A stretch of DNA of 38,940 nucleotides, from contig JAURCL010000014.1 of NCBI GenBank assembly GCA_030828465.1, positions 1 through 38,940 of the forward strand, in the 5' to 3' direction. The notes under the pieces were generated by a model, which saw nothing but the letters and a program-made list of their open reading frames with translations, was not told the origin of the DNA and did no database searches. Source of the DNA: Acidimicrobiales bacterium (GTDB lineage: Bacteria > Actinomycetota > Acidimicrobiia > Acidimicrobiales > Ilumatobacteraceae). The position numbers were made by a program, and so were the translations under genes. This document shows positions 16,012 through 24,603 of this stretch, one piece after another (position 1 is the first letter of the stretch; every line of letters begins with the position of its first letter).

Positions 16012-16614
16012 GTGACCGAAGTCTCATCCGGGCGCGCGTTGACGGGCGTCGAGGACCGCGTGCTCGACGCCGTGCTTGAGTGCAGCCAGCACTGGGGCTA
16101 CGAGCGGATGACCATCGACGACGTCGTTGAGCGCTCGGGCGTCTCGCGGGCGACGATCTATCGACTGTTCCCCGGAGGTCGGGAGGTGCTGTTCGAAGCG
16201 CTCCGCGTCCGCGAACTCGACCGCTTTTTCGCCGAACTGCGAGCCGAGGTCGAGTCAGCTGACACCCTCGACGACATCGTGGTGCGGGCCGTGGTCGGGG
16301 CGACCCGGGCGCTCCGCGACGACGAGCATCTCGCTGCGATGCTCGCCGCCGAGCCCGGCGAGATGCTCAGTCAACTCACCGTCGACGGTGTACCGCGGAT
16401 CATCCGGATGGCAACGGCGTCTCTGACCCCGCTCGTCGCGAGCCACCTCGGCCCCGCTCGGTCGCGAGCCCTCATCGATGTGCTCGCCCGTCTCACCATC
16501 TCCTACTTCTTGGCGCCCAGCCCCCTCGTCGATCTCGGCGACGAGGCGAGCGCCCGTCCCTTCCTCGCGCCCATGCTGCGCGAGTTCTCACCACCATCCA
16601 CCGCTACCAACTGA
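16012..16614 (+). CDS. TetR family transcriptional regulator
   Basis: The 200-residue protein has an N-terminal TetR helix-turn-helix (residues about 11-57: MTIDDVVERSGVSRATIYRLF-GGREVLFEAL). A helical ligand-binding domain follows, typical in length. The GTG start is supported by the TAGTGT box 7 nt upstream. The stop overlaps the ribosome binding site of the diiron protein gene, so the two form an operon. The regulator probably controls that gene and itself in response to an unknown small molecule, perhaps an acyl compound given the upstream ligase. Confidence 0.92.
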   Translation: MTEVSSGRALTGVEDRVLDAVLECSQHWGYERMTIDDVVERSGVSRATIYRLFPGGREVLFEALRVRELDRFFAELRAEVESADTLDDIVVRAVVGATRALRDDEHLAAMLAAEPGEMLSQLTVDGVPRIIRMATASLTPLVASHLGPARSRALIDVLARLTISYFLAPSPLVDLGDEASARPFLAPMLREFSPPSTATN

Positions 16615-16622
16615 GGAGCACC

Positions 16623-17738
16623 ATGAGCACCACCGAGCACGCTGCGAACTCCGACATCATCGGGCGCGACAACGTCGATGACATCGAGGCGATCCTGTCG
16701 GTCTCGAACGTCGACGTCGACGAGGTCGAGCATGTCGTCAAGAACAACGCGGACACCATCTTCACGTGGGACTACTCCCTGGCGCGGCCGCAGCTGCGCA
16801 AGCTCTACGAGAAGGCGAAGACAGGCCAGTGGAACGCCACCACCGACCTGCCTTGGGACACCGAGGTCGAACTCGATGAGGTGGTCAACAAGGACCAGGC
16901 CGCCTTCGCCGCGGGATTGTCACCCAACCATTACGACGGCACCGTCGTTGAGAAGTGGGGTGACAAGGAATGGCTCGAGTTCGGCATCGACCAACGGCGG
17001 TGGACCCTGTCTCAGTTCCTGCACGGCGAGCAGGGCGCGCTGCTGTGCACCGCGAAGATCACCGAGACCGTGCCGTGGTACGACGCCAAGCTCTACGCGG
17101 CCACGCAGGTGGTCGACGAGGCCCGCCACGTCGAGGTGTTCAACCGCTACATCGACGAAAAGCTCGGGGGCGGCTTCCAGGTCAACGCCCACCTGCGGAT
17201 GCTCCTCGACGACATCATCGAGGACTCCCGTTGGGACATGACCTACCTCGGCATGCAGGTCATGGTGGAAGGGCTCGCGCTCGCCGCCTTCGGCTTCATG
17301 CATCAGATGACCGAGGAGCCGCTGCTCAAGCAGCTACTCCGTTATGTGATGAGCGATGAGGCCCGTCACGTCGCCTTCGGTGTGCTCTCCCTCAAGGAGG
17401 TCTACGACGGCATGACCGACGCGGAGATGCGCGACCGACAGGAGTTCGCCTTCGAGGCGGCTGTGCGCATGCGCGACCGGTTCCTCTCCCAGGAGGTGTG
17501 GGAGAAGCACGGGGTCAACCCGAAGGACGTGGTGCCCCTCGTTCTGCGCGACCCGACCCGCGACGTCTTCCAGCAGATGCTGTTCTCGAAGATCGTTCCG
17601 AACTGCAAAAAGCTCGGGCTCCTCGACCGCAACGACAAGTGGCTCCGACGCCGCTTCGAGGAGATGAACGTCATCCAGTTCGAGGACTGGGAGGACACCG
17701 GGAGCGAGTACATCAAGTTCGAACTCGAGAACGCCTGA
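16623..17738 (+). CDS. Ferritin-like diiron-carboxylate protein
   Basis: The 371-residue protein carries two complete diiron half-sites: E136 with E166-x-x-H169 (DEARHVEVF), and E216 with E246-x-x-H249 (DEARHVAFG). This is the pattern of ribonucleotide-reductase R2-like, AurF-like and hydroxylase diiron proteins. No electron-transfer partner is adjacent, and the overall sequence is unlike class I R2 proteins, so oxidase or oxygenase activity is more likely than nucleotide reduction. GAGGAG at 16613-16618 is its ribosome binding site, overlapping the tetR stop. The substrate is unknown. The control by TetR and the upstream acyl-CoA ligase suggest lipid or xenobiotic metabolism. Confidence 0.85.
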   Translation: MSTTEHAANSDIIGRDNVDDIEAILSVSNVDVDEVEHVVKNNADTIFTWDYSLARPQLRKLYEKAKTGQWNATTDLPWDTEVELDEVVNKDQAAFAAGLSPNHYDGTVVEKWGDKEWLEFGIDQRRWTLSQFLHGEQGALLCTAKITETVPWYDAKLYAATQVVDEARHVEVFNRYIDEKLGGGFQVNAHLRMLLDDIIEDSRWDMTYLGMQVMVEGLALAAFGFMHQMTEEPLLKQLLRYVMSDEARHVAFGVLSLKEVYDGMTDAEMRDRQEFAFEAAVRMRDRFLSQEVWEKHGVNPKDVVPLVLRDPTRDVFQQMLFSKIVPNCKKLGLLDRNDKWLRRRFEEMNVIQFEDWEDTGSEYIKFELENA

Positions 17739-17744
17739 TCCGTT

Positions 17745-17768
17745 CCGGTCGGCGACAGCGCCGATCGG
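17745..17768 (+). terminator. Hairpin after the diiron protein gene
   Basis: CCGGTCGGCG (17745-17754) and CGCCGATCGG (17759-17768) form a 10-bp stem with one G-U pair and an ACAG loop. No T-tract follows. The dapA -10 box starts at the next base, so the hairpin insulates the two transcription units or sits over the dapA -35 region. Confidence 0.5.
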
Positions 17769-17774
17769 TAGTGT
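17769..17774 (+). promoter_or_regulatory. Candidate -10 box (TAGTGT) for dapA
   Basis: TAGTGT lies 9 nt before the dapA ATG at 17784, immediately after a hairpin. The transcript would be leaderless or have a leader of a few bases. Confidence 0.4.
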
Positions 17775-17783
17775 CGTGATCGC

Positions 17784-18683
17784 ATGAGTGCCTCGCCTCG
17801 ATTCGGACGCATCCTCTCCGCTCTCGTCACCCCGTTCGCCGAGGACGGTTCGGTCGACACGGCCGTTGCGGCCGACCTCGCCCGTCGGCTCGTGGCCGAG
17901 GGGCATGAGGGTTTCGTCGTGTGTGGGACGACGGGTGAGTCGCCGACGCTGTCCGACGAGGAGAAACTCACGATGTTCCGCGCGGTGGTCGGTGCCGTCG
18001 ATGTGCCGGTGATCGCCGGCACCGTCGGCGCCGACACTGCGCACTCCATCGAGCTGTCGCTCCGCGCCGCTGAGGTCGGAGTGTCGGGGATCCTCGCACT
18101 CTGCCCGTATTACAGCCGGCCCTCCCAGGCCGGGATCGAGGCTCACTTCCGCGCGATCGCGGCCGCGGTCGAGCTTCCCCAGATCGTCTACGACATCCCC
18201 GTTCGAACGGGCCGCAAGGTGTCGACCGAGGTGCTCCTCCGGCTCGCCCATGAGGTTCCCAACATCGTTGGTGTGAAGGACGCGGCCGGGAGCCCGGCGG
18301 AGACCGCCCGCTTGCTCGCCGCTGCGCCTCCGGGGTTCGAGGTGTACAGCGGAGATGATTCGCTCACCCTGCCGCTGCTCTCGATCGGAGCCGTCGGCAC
18401 GATCGGCGTTGCGACCCACTGGACCGGACCCGATCACGTTGAGATGTTCGATGCCTGGACGGCCGGCGACGTGGCGGGCGCCCGCGACGTCAACGCTCGG
18501 ATGCTCGAGAGTTTCGCCTTTGAAACGGGCGACCTCGCTCCAAACCCGATTCCGACCAAGGCGATGTTGCGGACTCTCGGCGTTCCCGTGGGACAGTGCC
18601 GTCTGCCCCTCGGCGACGCCCCGGCGGGCCTTGAGGACGAGGCCAGAGCAGTGCACGCGCGCCTGGTGGCGGCCCGTGGCTGA
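17784..18683 (+). CDS. dapA: 4-hydroxy-tetrahydrodipicolinate synthase
   Basis: DapA condenses pyruvate with aspartate semialdehyde, the first committed step to lysine and diaminopimelate. The 299-residue TIM-barrel protein has CGTTGESPTLSDEEK (48-61), Y136 in the YDIPVRTG motif with the carboxylate-binding R141, and the Schiff-base lysine K165 in IVGVKDAAGS. The N in the usual YNVPxRTG is D here, which is tolerated in the wider family. The stop codon lies within the start of the RNase J gene, so the two are coupled, as dapA and rnj are in mycobacteria. Confidence 0.95.
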   Translation: MSASPRFGRILSALVTPFAEDGSVDTAVAADLARRLVAEGHEGFVVCGTTGESPTLSDEEKLTMFRAVVGAVDVPVIAGTVGADTAHSIELSLRAAEVGVSGILALCPYYSRPSQAGIEAHFRAIAAAVELPQIVYDIPVRTGRKVSTEVLLRLAHEVPNIVGVKDAAGSPAETARLLAAAPPGFEVYSGDDSLTLPLLSIGAVGTIGVATHWTGPDHVEMFDAWTAGDVAGARDVNARMLESFAFETGDLAPNPIPTKAMLRTLGVPVGQCRLPLGDAPAGLEDEARAVHARLVAARG

Positions 18684-20376
18684 CCCGGTCAGGGTCGTCC
18701 TCCTTGGCGGTCTCGGTGAGATCGGCCGGAACTGCATGGTCATCGAGCAGGGCAATGGATCATCGCGCTCCTCGATCATCATCGACTGCGGAATCATGTT
18801 CCCCTCGCCCGATCTGCACGGGATCGACCTCGTGCTCCCCGATTTCACCTACCTGCGGGAGCACGCCAACGAGATCGCGGGACTCGTCGCCACGCACGGT
18901 CACGAGGACCACGTCGGAGGCATCCAGTTCCTCCTGCGCGACGTGCACGGGATCGGTGACGTCAGGTCCGATCCGTTGCCGATCTTCGGCTCGCGCTTGA
19001 CCCTCGGACTCGCGAGGAACCGGATCGAGGAGGCAGGTCTTCTCGGGCGGTGCGAGTTCGTGCCGGTCGCCGACGGCGACCGTATCGATATCGGTCCGTT
19101 CGGCGTGGAGTTCGTCCCGGTCACCCACTCGGTTCCGCACGCCCACGCGATCGCCGTGCACACCTCACAGGGCGTCGTGCTCCACTCCGGCGACTACAAA
19201 CTCGACCTCACTCCAGTCGACGACCGCCGTTGCGACCTCGCTCGGCTCGGGCAGATCGCCTCGACCGATGGGGTTCGGGTCCTCCTCGCCGACTCGACCA
19301 ACGCTGAGGAGCCCGGCTTCGCCCCGAGCGAGACCAGCGTCGGTCAAGTGCTGCACAACCTGTTCTCCGAACATCGCGATCGACGCATCATCACCGCGAG
19401 CTTCGCGAGCCACCTTCATCGCATTCAGCAGATCGCGGACGCCGCAGTGGCCTCTGGTCGAAAGGTGGCAACGCTCGGGTTGTCGATGCGCAAGAACGTG
19501 CGGCTCGGCCGCGACCTCGGTGTTCTCGACATCCCCGAGTCGTCGCTCATCGACATCGAGGAGATCGACCGGCACCGGCCCGAGGAGATCTGCGTTATCT
19601 CCACCGGTAGTCAAGGGGAGCCGATGTCCGCGCTCGCACTCCTCGCTCGCGGTGAGAATCGATTCGTCACAGTGGACGAGCACGACACCGTCATCCTCTC
19701 GTCTCACGCGATCCCCGGGAACGAGAGCAACGTCAACCGGGTCATCGACGGTCTGCTCCGGCGAGGCGCCCGCGTCGTGCACTCCGGCGTCGCGGACGTC
19801 CACGCCACCGGCCACGCTCAAGCCGACGACATCAAGACCTATCTCTCGATCGTGGAACCCGAGTGGTACGTACCGATCCACGGCGAGTACCGCCACCTCG
19901 TGGCCAACGCGGCCCTCGGACGTCGGATGGGGGTCGCGCCTGATCAGGTCATGCTCTGCGAGGACGGCGACGTCATCGTCATCGACGACGAAGGTCTCAG
20001 CCTCGGCGAGCGGGTCCCAGCTGGTTACGTCTACGTCGACGGGATCATCGGCGACGTCGGGACGGGCGTCATCCGCGACCGGAGGGTGCTCGCCGAGGAG
20101 GGCGTGGTCGTGGTCGTGGTGACCGTCGATGTCCAAACCGCGGAGATCGTCACCGGCCCCGAGATCATCACTCGTGGATGGGTGTATGCCCCGGAGGCCG
20201 AGGATCTCCTTGATGAGGCCTGTGACACGGTCACCGAGGCGGTCCAACGGGCGCTCGCTGGGGGAGTTCGCGATGTCGAAGCACTCGAGCGCGATGTGCG
20301 GCGCGCGGCGGGCAAGTTCGTGAACGAGCGGACCCGACGGCGGCCGATGATCGTCCCGGTCGTCATGGAGACGTGA
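18676..20376 (+). CDS. rnj: Ribonuclease J
   Basis: RNase J is a metallo-beta-lactamase/beta-CASP nuclease with endo- and 5'-exonuclease activity in mRNA decay and rRNA processing. From GTG 18676 the product is 566 residues. It has the zinc motif H74-G-H76-E-D78-H79, the later HSVPHAHAI and LHSGDYKLD motifs, a beta-CASP region with FASHLHRIQQ, and VHASGH-like HATGHA. The start overlaps dapA by 8 nt. Longer open-frame sequence upstream is only the dapA shadow. The stop overlaps the lipoprotein start (GTGA). Confidence 0.95.
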   Translation: MADPVRVVLLGGLGEIGRNCMVIEQGNGSSRSSIIIDCGIMFPSPDLHGIDLVLPDFTYLREHANEIAGLVATHGHEDHVGGIQFLLRDVHGIGDVRSDPLPIFGSRLTLGLARNRIEEAGLLGRCEFVPVADGDRIDIGPFGVEFVPVTHSVPHAHAIAVHTSQGVVLHSGDYKLDLTPVDDRRCDLARLGQIASTDGVRVLLADSTNAEEPGFAPSETSVGQVLHNLFSEHRDRRIITASFASHLHRIQQIADAAVASGRKVATLGLSMRKNVRLGRDLGVLDIPESSLIDIEEIDRHRPEEICVISTGSQGEPMSALALLARGENRFVTVDEHDTVILSSHAIPGNESNVNRVIDGLLRRGARVVHSGVADVHATGHAQADDIKTYLSIVEPEWYVPIHGEYRHLVANAALGRRMGVAPDQVMLCEDGDVIVIDDEGLSLGERVPAGYVYVDGIIGDVGTGVIRDRRVLAEEGVVVVVVTVDVQTAEIVTGPEIITRGWVYAPEAEDLLDEACDTVTEAVQRALAGGVRDVEALERDVRRAAGKFVNERTRRRPMIVPVVMET

Positions 20377-20882
20377 ACCGGCTCGTCGTGTCGCTCGTCC
20401 TCGGGGCGGCGTTCACGTCGGCTTGCGGAACGACGCCGCAGGAGGCCGAACTGCCGCGGGTCGATCTCATCGACGAAGCCGTGTCGAGGCTCGGCGACGA
20501 TCTTGAGTACTTCGAGGTCGCGGCTGATGACCGCGGGGTGACCCTCGTGGTTCGGCTGGCTGAGGTCTCATCCGACGACGGGGAAACCGACGAAGTGCTG
20601 GCTGAGGTCTATCGATTTGAGGATGGGACACTCGCGCGCATCTCGGAGCCAGTCGAGGCGGATGGGGCCTTCTTCTCCGGCGCTGATATCGATCTCGACC
20701 CCTCAGCGGTCTTCGATCGCGTGCTTGCCGAACTCGACGCGGCGACGGTGCTCGATCTCGCCATCCAGGGCTCTCCCGATGGTCAGCCCGTCTACGACGC
20801 CCGGGTCCGGGGCGCACGCGGTGGGATTCTCCTCGTCCTCCTCGCGGCCGACGGTCGGATACTCGGCGTCCAAGCTGAGTAG
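20373..20882 (+). CDS. Putative small lipoprotein of unknown function
   Basis: The 169-residue product begins with a short basic end (MNR), a hydrophobic stretch and a lipobox-like AFTSAC, with Cys 18 as the probable lipidated residue. The mature part is strongly acidic and rich in beta-strand-forming segments. No catalytic motif is seen and I do not recognise a family. GTG 20373 overlaps the rnj stop, so it is likely translated from the dapA-rnj message. Being exported, it has no obvious link to RNA decay. Confidence 0.75.
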   Translation: MNRLVVSLVLGAAFTSACGTTPQEAELPRVDLIDEAVSRLGDDLEYFEVAADDRGVTLVVRLAEVSSDDGETDEVLAEVYRFEDGTLARISEPVEADGAFFSGADIDLDPSAVFDRVLAELDAATVLDLAIQGSPDGQPVYDARVRGARGGILLVLLAADGRILGVQAE

Positions 20883-20912
20883 GGATGCTCCGACCCCCGA
20901 GGGAGGGGTTGG

Positions 20913-20918
20913 TACCGT
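20913..20918 (+). promoter_or_regulatory. Candidate -10 box (TACCGT) for ftsK
   Basis: TACCGT lies 9 nt before ATG 20928, and only pyrimidine-rich sequence stands between, with no Shine-Dalgarno. Confidence 0.4.
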
Positions 20919-20927
20919 TGTCTCTCC

Positions 20928-23291
20928 ATGGCTGGTCGAAGCGCTCCGAAGAAGCCCGCGAAGGGCTCCAAGGCGGCTGAGCCAGCCTCGTCCGGTCGTC
21001 GTGGGAAGTCGGCGGCACCGGCTGCTGAGGCCGACGATGAGCACGATGTGATCGGGATAGCACTGGTCGCGTTCGGAGTCGTGATCGCCCTCGCGATCTG
21101 GGTGGGTCTCGCAGGCCCGCTCGGTGACGCGGTCGACACCTTCCTCGGCTGGCTGTTCGGTGGGCCGCGGTTGCTGCTGCCGGTCGCGCTCGTCGCTGTC
21201 GGCGTCACCGTCATCCGCGGAGGTCGCCTCGCCTCACCTCCCCGTCTGATCGGCGGTTGGGTGACGCTCTGGTGCGCGCTCACCGGCCTGGTCCACGTCG
21301 TCAACCCACCGGCATCGTTGACCGACGCAGCCGATCTCGCCGATTCAGCCGGGGCGGCAGGAGCGCTCATTGGCGAACCGCTCCAGCGGCTCCTCGATTC
21401 GGTCGGGGCGTTCGCTCTGCTCCTACTGGTGGCCGTCGCGGGACTCATCCTCGTGACTGGATCCTCTCTTCGGACGGCCGTGCCTCAGGCGGCGAAACTG
21501 TTCCGCTCGGCCTCCCGACCGGTGGCCGCCGTCGTGAAGCGCACCATGTCGGACCTGTCCACGCTGCGGAGTGAGCGAGCCGCCGAGGTGGACGACTGGC
21601 CAGATGAACAGGCGCCCGAGCTCGACGGCGACCCCTACGGTGAGGCCTCCGCTCCTGCGCCGTACGACCTCGGAGCCGATGACGACTTCGCGGAGCCCGA
21701 GGAAGCACCGAAACCGAAGCGCAAGCCGCGGCGACCTGCCACCCGGGCCCCCGAACCGGCTGCTGAGCGACCGGTGGTGCAGCCAGGAGAGTGGCGTCTG
21801 CCCACAGCGGACCTACTGGTGCGCACGGGCGCTCAGAGTATCGATCGGGCAGCCGTCGAGGATCGGGGCCTCACTCTTCAGGAATCGCTGGCCCAGCACG
21901 GCGTGGAGACCCAACTTGTCGGCTCGACCGTGGGACCGACCGTCACGAGGTATGAGCTCGAACTCGGACCCGGCGTCAAAGTCGCCAAGGTCACGAGCCT
22001 CCAGAAGGACATCGCCTACGCGATGGCCGCCACGGACGTCCGAATCCTCGCCCCGATCCCCGGACGCTCCGCGATCGGCGTCGAGGTGCCGAACTCTCGC
22101 CGCCAACTCGTGGCCCTCGGCGACCTCTTGAACTCCCCGGAGGCGACCGCCGCGGAGCATCCCCTCGAGGTGGCTATCGGCAAGGACATCGCCGGGCGCC
22201 CGGTGTTCCTCAATCTGGCAACCACCCCGCACCTGTTGATCGCGGGTGCCACCGGTGCCGGCAAGTCGTCGGGAATCAACTGCATCATCACGTCACTGCT
22301 GATGCGCACGACCCCCGATCACGTGCGACTGATCCTCATCGACCCGAAGCAGGTCGAGATGGGCCAATACCAGCGGCTCCCGCACCTGCTGACCCAGCCC
22401 GTCACCAACCCGAAGAAGGCGGCGAACGCCCTCGGCTGGGCGGTCAAGGAGATGGAGCGTCGCTACGACGTGCTCTCCGAGGTCGGCTACCGCGATGTGA
22501 CCGGGTTCAACAACGCGCTGGCGACCGGGAAGTTCCAGGTTCCGGCGGGTCGGAACGCCGACGAGTTCGAGCATCTTCCCTACATCGTCGTGGTGGTCGA
22601 CGAACTCAACGACCTCATGATGGTGGCCGCGCGCGACGTGGAGGAATCCATCACCCGCATCGCCCAGAAGGCGCGTGCGGTCGGCATCCACCTGATCGTC
22701 GCGACCCAGCGACCATCGGTCAACGTCATCACCGGTGTGATCAAGGCCAACGTGCCGGCCCGGATGGCCTTCGCCGTGTCGAGCCTCACCGACTCGCGGG
22801 TGATCCTCGATCAGCCGGGTGCGGAGAAGTTGGTCGGCAAGGGCGACATGCTTCTACTCCCTGGCAACTCATCGGTCGCGAATCGCATCCAGGGGTCGTT
22901 CGTCAGCGAGGACGAGGTGCGCGCTGTGGTCGAGCACTGGCGCGCTCAAGCGCCGGAGCCGGTGTACTCGGGCGACGTCCAGGGGCCGACCGATTCAGCG
23001 GGACCGAAATCAGCCTCGGCGGACCTCGATGTCACCTCCGATGCGAATGCTTTCTCCGCCGGCGACGACGACGAGGACGCGGTGGTCATGCGTCAGGCGA
23101 TGGAACTGGTGGTGCGAAGCCAGCTCGGATCCACCTCGATGCTGCAGCGTAAACTCAAGGTGGGCTTCGCTCGGGCGGGCCGAATCATGGACCTGCTCGA
23201 GCAGCGTGGTGTCGTCGGTCCGAGCGAGGGATCGAAGGCCCGTGAGGTGCTCATGACCGTCGAGGAGTTCGAAGCCCTTCACGGCTCCTGA
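20928..23291 (+). CDS. ftsK: DNA translocase FtsK/SpoIIIE
   Basis: This septal DNA pump clears and aligns chromosome termini during division. The 787-residue protein has a basic N-terminus and four or so membrane helices (about residues 40-190). An acidic and Pro/Lys-rich linker leads to the motor domain: Walker A GATGAGKSS (440-448), LIDPKQVEMG, Walker B IVVVVDELNDLMM and ATQRPSVNVITG. A C-terminal gamma winged-helix domain (about residues 718-787: RSQLGSTSMLQRKLKVGFARAGRIMD) reads polar DNA motifs. The linker is short compared with E. coli FtsK. The position near dapA and rnj matches other Actinobacteria. Confidence 0.96.
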   Translation: MAGRSAPKKPAKGSKAAEPASSGRRGKSAAPAAEADDEHDVIGIALVAFGVVIALAIWVGLAGPLGDAVDTFLGWLFGGPRLLLPVALVAVGVTVIRGGRLASPPRLIGGWVTLWCALTGLVHVVNPPASLTDAADLADSAGAAGALIGEPLQRLLDSVGAFALLLLVAVAGLILVTGSSLRTAVPQAAKLFRSASRPVAAVVKRTMSDLSTLRSERAAEVDDWPDEQAPELDGDPYGEASAPAPYDLGADDDFAEPEEAPKPKRKPRRPATRAPEPAAERPVVQPGEWRLPTADLLVRTGAQSIDRAAVEDRGLTLQESLAQHGVETQLVGSTVGPTVTRYELELGPGVKVAKVTSLQKDIAYAMAATDVRILAPIPGRSAIGVEVPNSRRQLVALGDLLNSPEATAAEHPLEVAIGKDIAGRPVFLNLATTPHLLIAGATGAGKSSGINCIITSLLMRTTPDHVRLILIDPKQVEMGQYQRLPHLLTQPVTNPKKAANALGWAVKEMERRYDVLSEVGYRDVTGFNNALATGKFQVPAGRNADEFEHLPYIVVVVDELNDLMMVAARDVEESITRIAQKARAVGIHLIVATQRPSVNVITGVIKANVPARMAFAVSSLTDSRVILDQPGAEKLVGKGDMLLLPGNSSVANRIQGSFVSEDEVRAVVEHWRAQAPEPVYSGDVQGPTDSAGPKSASADLDVTSDANAFSAGDDDEDAVVMRQAMELVVRSQLGSTSMLQRKLKVGFARAGRIMDLLEQRGVVGPSEGSKAREVLMTVEEFEALHGS

Positions 23292-23311
23292 CGCGCGGCC
23301 CGGCCCGGGAG

Positions 23312-23317
23312 TAGCCT
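23312..23317 (+). promoter_or_regulatory. Candidate -10 box (TAGCCT) for rimO
   Basis: TAGCCT lies 8 nt before the GTG start at 23326. No Shine-Dalgarno is seen. Confidence 0.35.
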
Positions 23318-23325
23318 CGCCGTCT

Positions 23326-24603
23326 GTGGGGTCGGTCGAATCGGGGCGTTTTTACGTCGAGACGCTCGGCTGTCCGAAGAACCAGGTCGACTCCGACAAG
23401 CTCATCGGCACCCTCCTCGCCGACGGCATGTCTCCGGTTGACGATGCCGGTGATGCCGATCTGGTGGTGGTGAACACCTGCGCCTTCGTCGAGGAGGCGC
23501 GCAAGGAGTCGATCGACACGATCCTGTCGCTCGCCGAGGAGCGCCGCCCGGGCGCGAGGCTCGTGGTCACGGGATGTATGGCGGAGCGTTACGGCGCTGA
23601 ACTCGCTGAGGAGCTTCCTGAGGTGGACGCCGTTGTGGGGTTCGGGGTGCCGATCGCCCCTGAGCGCCCGCGCATCCCAGTGGCCGCAGCACCCCTTCCG
23701 ACGCTGGATCTGCTCAACCTGCCTCGGCCGGCTTCGGCCGCTCCCTGGGCGTACGTGAAGATCGCGGAGGGCTGCAACCGATCATGCGGGTTCTGCGCCA
23801 TCCCGTCGTTCCGCGGCCCGCAACGCAGTCGAGACATCGACTCGATCCTGTCCGAGGTGGCTGAGACTGGAGCGCGCGAGATCGTGCTGGTGGCTCAGGA
23901 TCTCGCGTCGTTCGGAACCGACCGGCCAGAGGAACTCGGCGCCGGCTCGATCGTTCCGCTCGTGGAGCAGGTGGATCGACTCGTCGATCGGGTCCGTCTG
24001 CTCTACCTGTATCCGAGCGATCTCAGCGATGCCCTGATCGGAGCGATCTGCGCGACTGGAGTTCCATATTTCGATCTCTCGCTCCAGCACGTCAGTAAGC
24101 CACTACTCAGGGCCATGCGGCGTTGGGGGGACGGGGAGCGCTTTCTTCGGCGAATCGCGGACATCCGCGAGCGAGAGCCGGCCGCCGCCTTCCGGTCGAA
24201 CTTCATCGTCGGATACCCGGGCGAGACCGAGGATGACCATGACCTCCTGCTTCGATTCGTCGAGGAGGCGCAACTCGACTGGTGCGGGTTCTTCGCCTAC
24301 AGCCGGGAGGAGGGCACGCACGCTGCCGGTCTCGACGGCGCGGTCGACTCGGGACTGATGGCCGAGCGGCTGGCGGAGCTGCGCGAGATGCAGGACGGGA
24401 TCACCGCCGAACGACGCGACCTTCTGATCGGTGAACGGTTAGAGGTGCTCGTCGACTCGCCCGGCGAGGGTCGCAGCTTCCGTGAGGCTCCCGAGATCGA
24501 CGGCGTCGTCCGCCTGCCCGACTCGTTGGAAGTCGGGAGCTTCGCCACCGTCGAGATCGTCGACGCCGAGGGGCCGGACCTGGTGGCGGAGGGGGCAATC
24601 TGA
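23326..24603 (+). CDS. rimO: Ribosomal protein S12 methylthiotransferase RimO
   Basis: RimO adds a methylthio group to an Asp of ribosomal protein S12, using two iron-sulfur clusters and SAM. The N-terminal cluster cysteines are C16 (LGCPKNQVDSDK), C52 (NTCAFVEEARKESID) and C84 (TGCMAERYG). The radical-SAM CxxxCxxC is C150, C154 and C157 (GCNRSCGFCAIPSFRG). The GCPKN-VDS and CAFVEEA-ESI motifs separate RimO from MiaB. A C-terminal TRAM-like domain follows. The 425-residue length is normal. The stop overlaps the pgsA start, so rimO-pgsA-cinA is one operon. Confidence 0.95.
   Translation: MGSVESGRFYVETLGCPKNQVDSDKLIGTLLADGMSPVDDAGDADLVVVNTCAFVEEARKESIDTILSLAEERRPGARLVVTGCMAERYGAELAEELPEVDAVVGFGVPIAPERPRIPVAAAPLPTLDLLNLPRPASAAPWAYVKIAEGCNRSCGFCAIPSFRGPQRSRDIDSILSEVAETGAREIVLVAQDLASFGTDRPEELGAGSIVPLVEQVDRLVDRVRLLYLYPSDLSDALIGAICATGVPYFDLSLQHVSKPLLRAMRRWGDGERFLRRIADIREREPAAAFRSNFIVGYPGETEDDHDLLLRFVEEAQLDWCGFFAYSREEGTHAAGLDGAVDSGLMAERLAELREMQDGITAERRDLLIGERLEVLVDSPGEGRSFREAPEIDGVVRLPDSLEVGSFATVEIVDAEGPDLVAEGAI

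Noticed and set aside
16623-17738. Ribonucleotide reductase small subunit (NrdB/NrdF)
   Set aside because: The diiron ligands fit the superfamily, but no large subunit is nearby, the sequence around the sites is unlike class I R2, and the TetR coupling points to another role.
19165-20247. 360-codon antisense frame over RNase J
   Set aside because: Shadow of a clear beta-CASP nuclease gene, with low-complexity Asp/Val/His composition.
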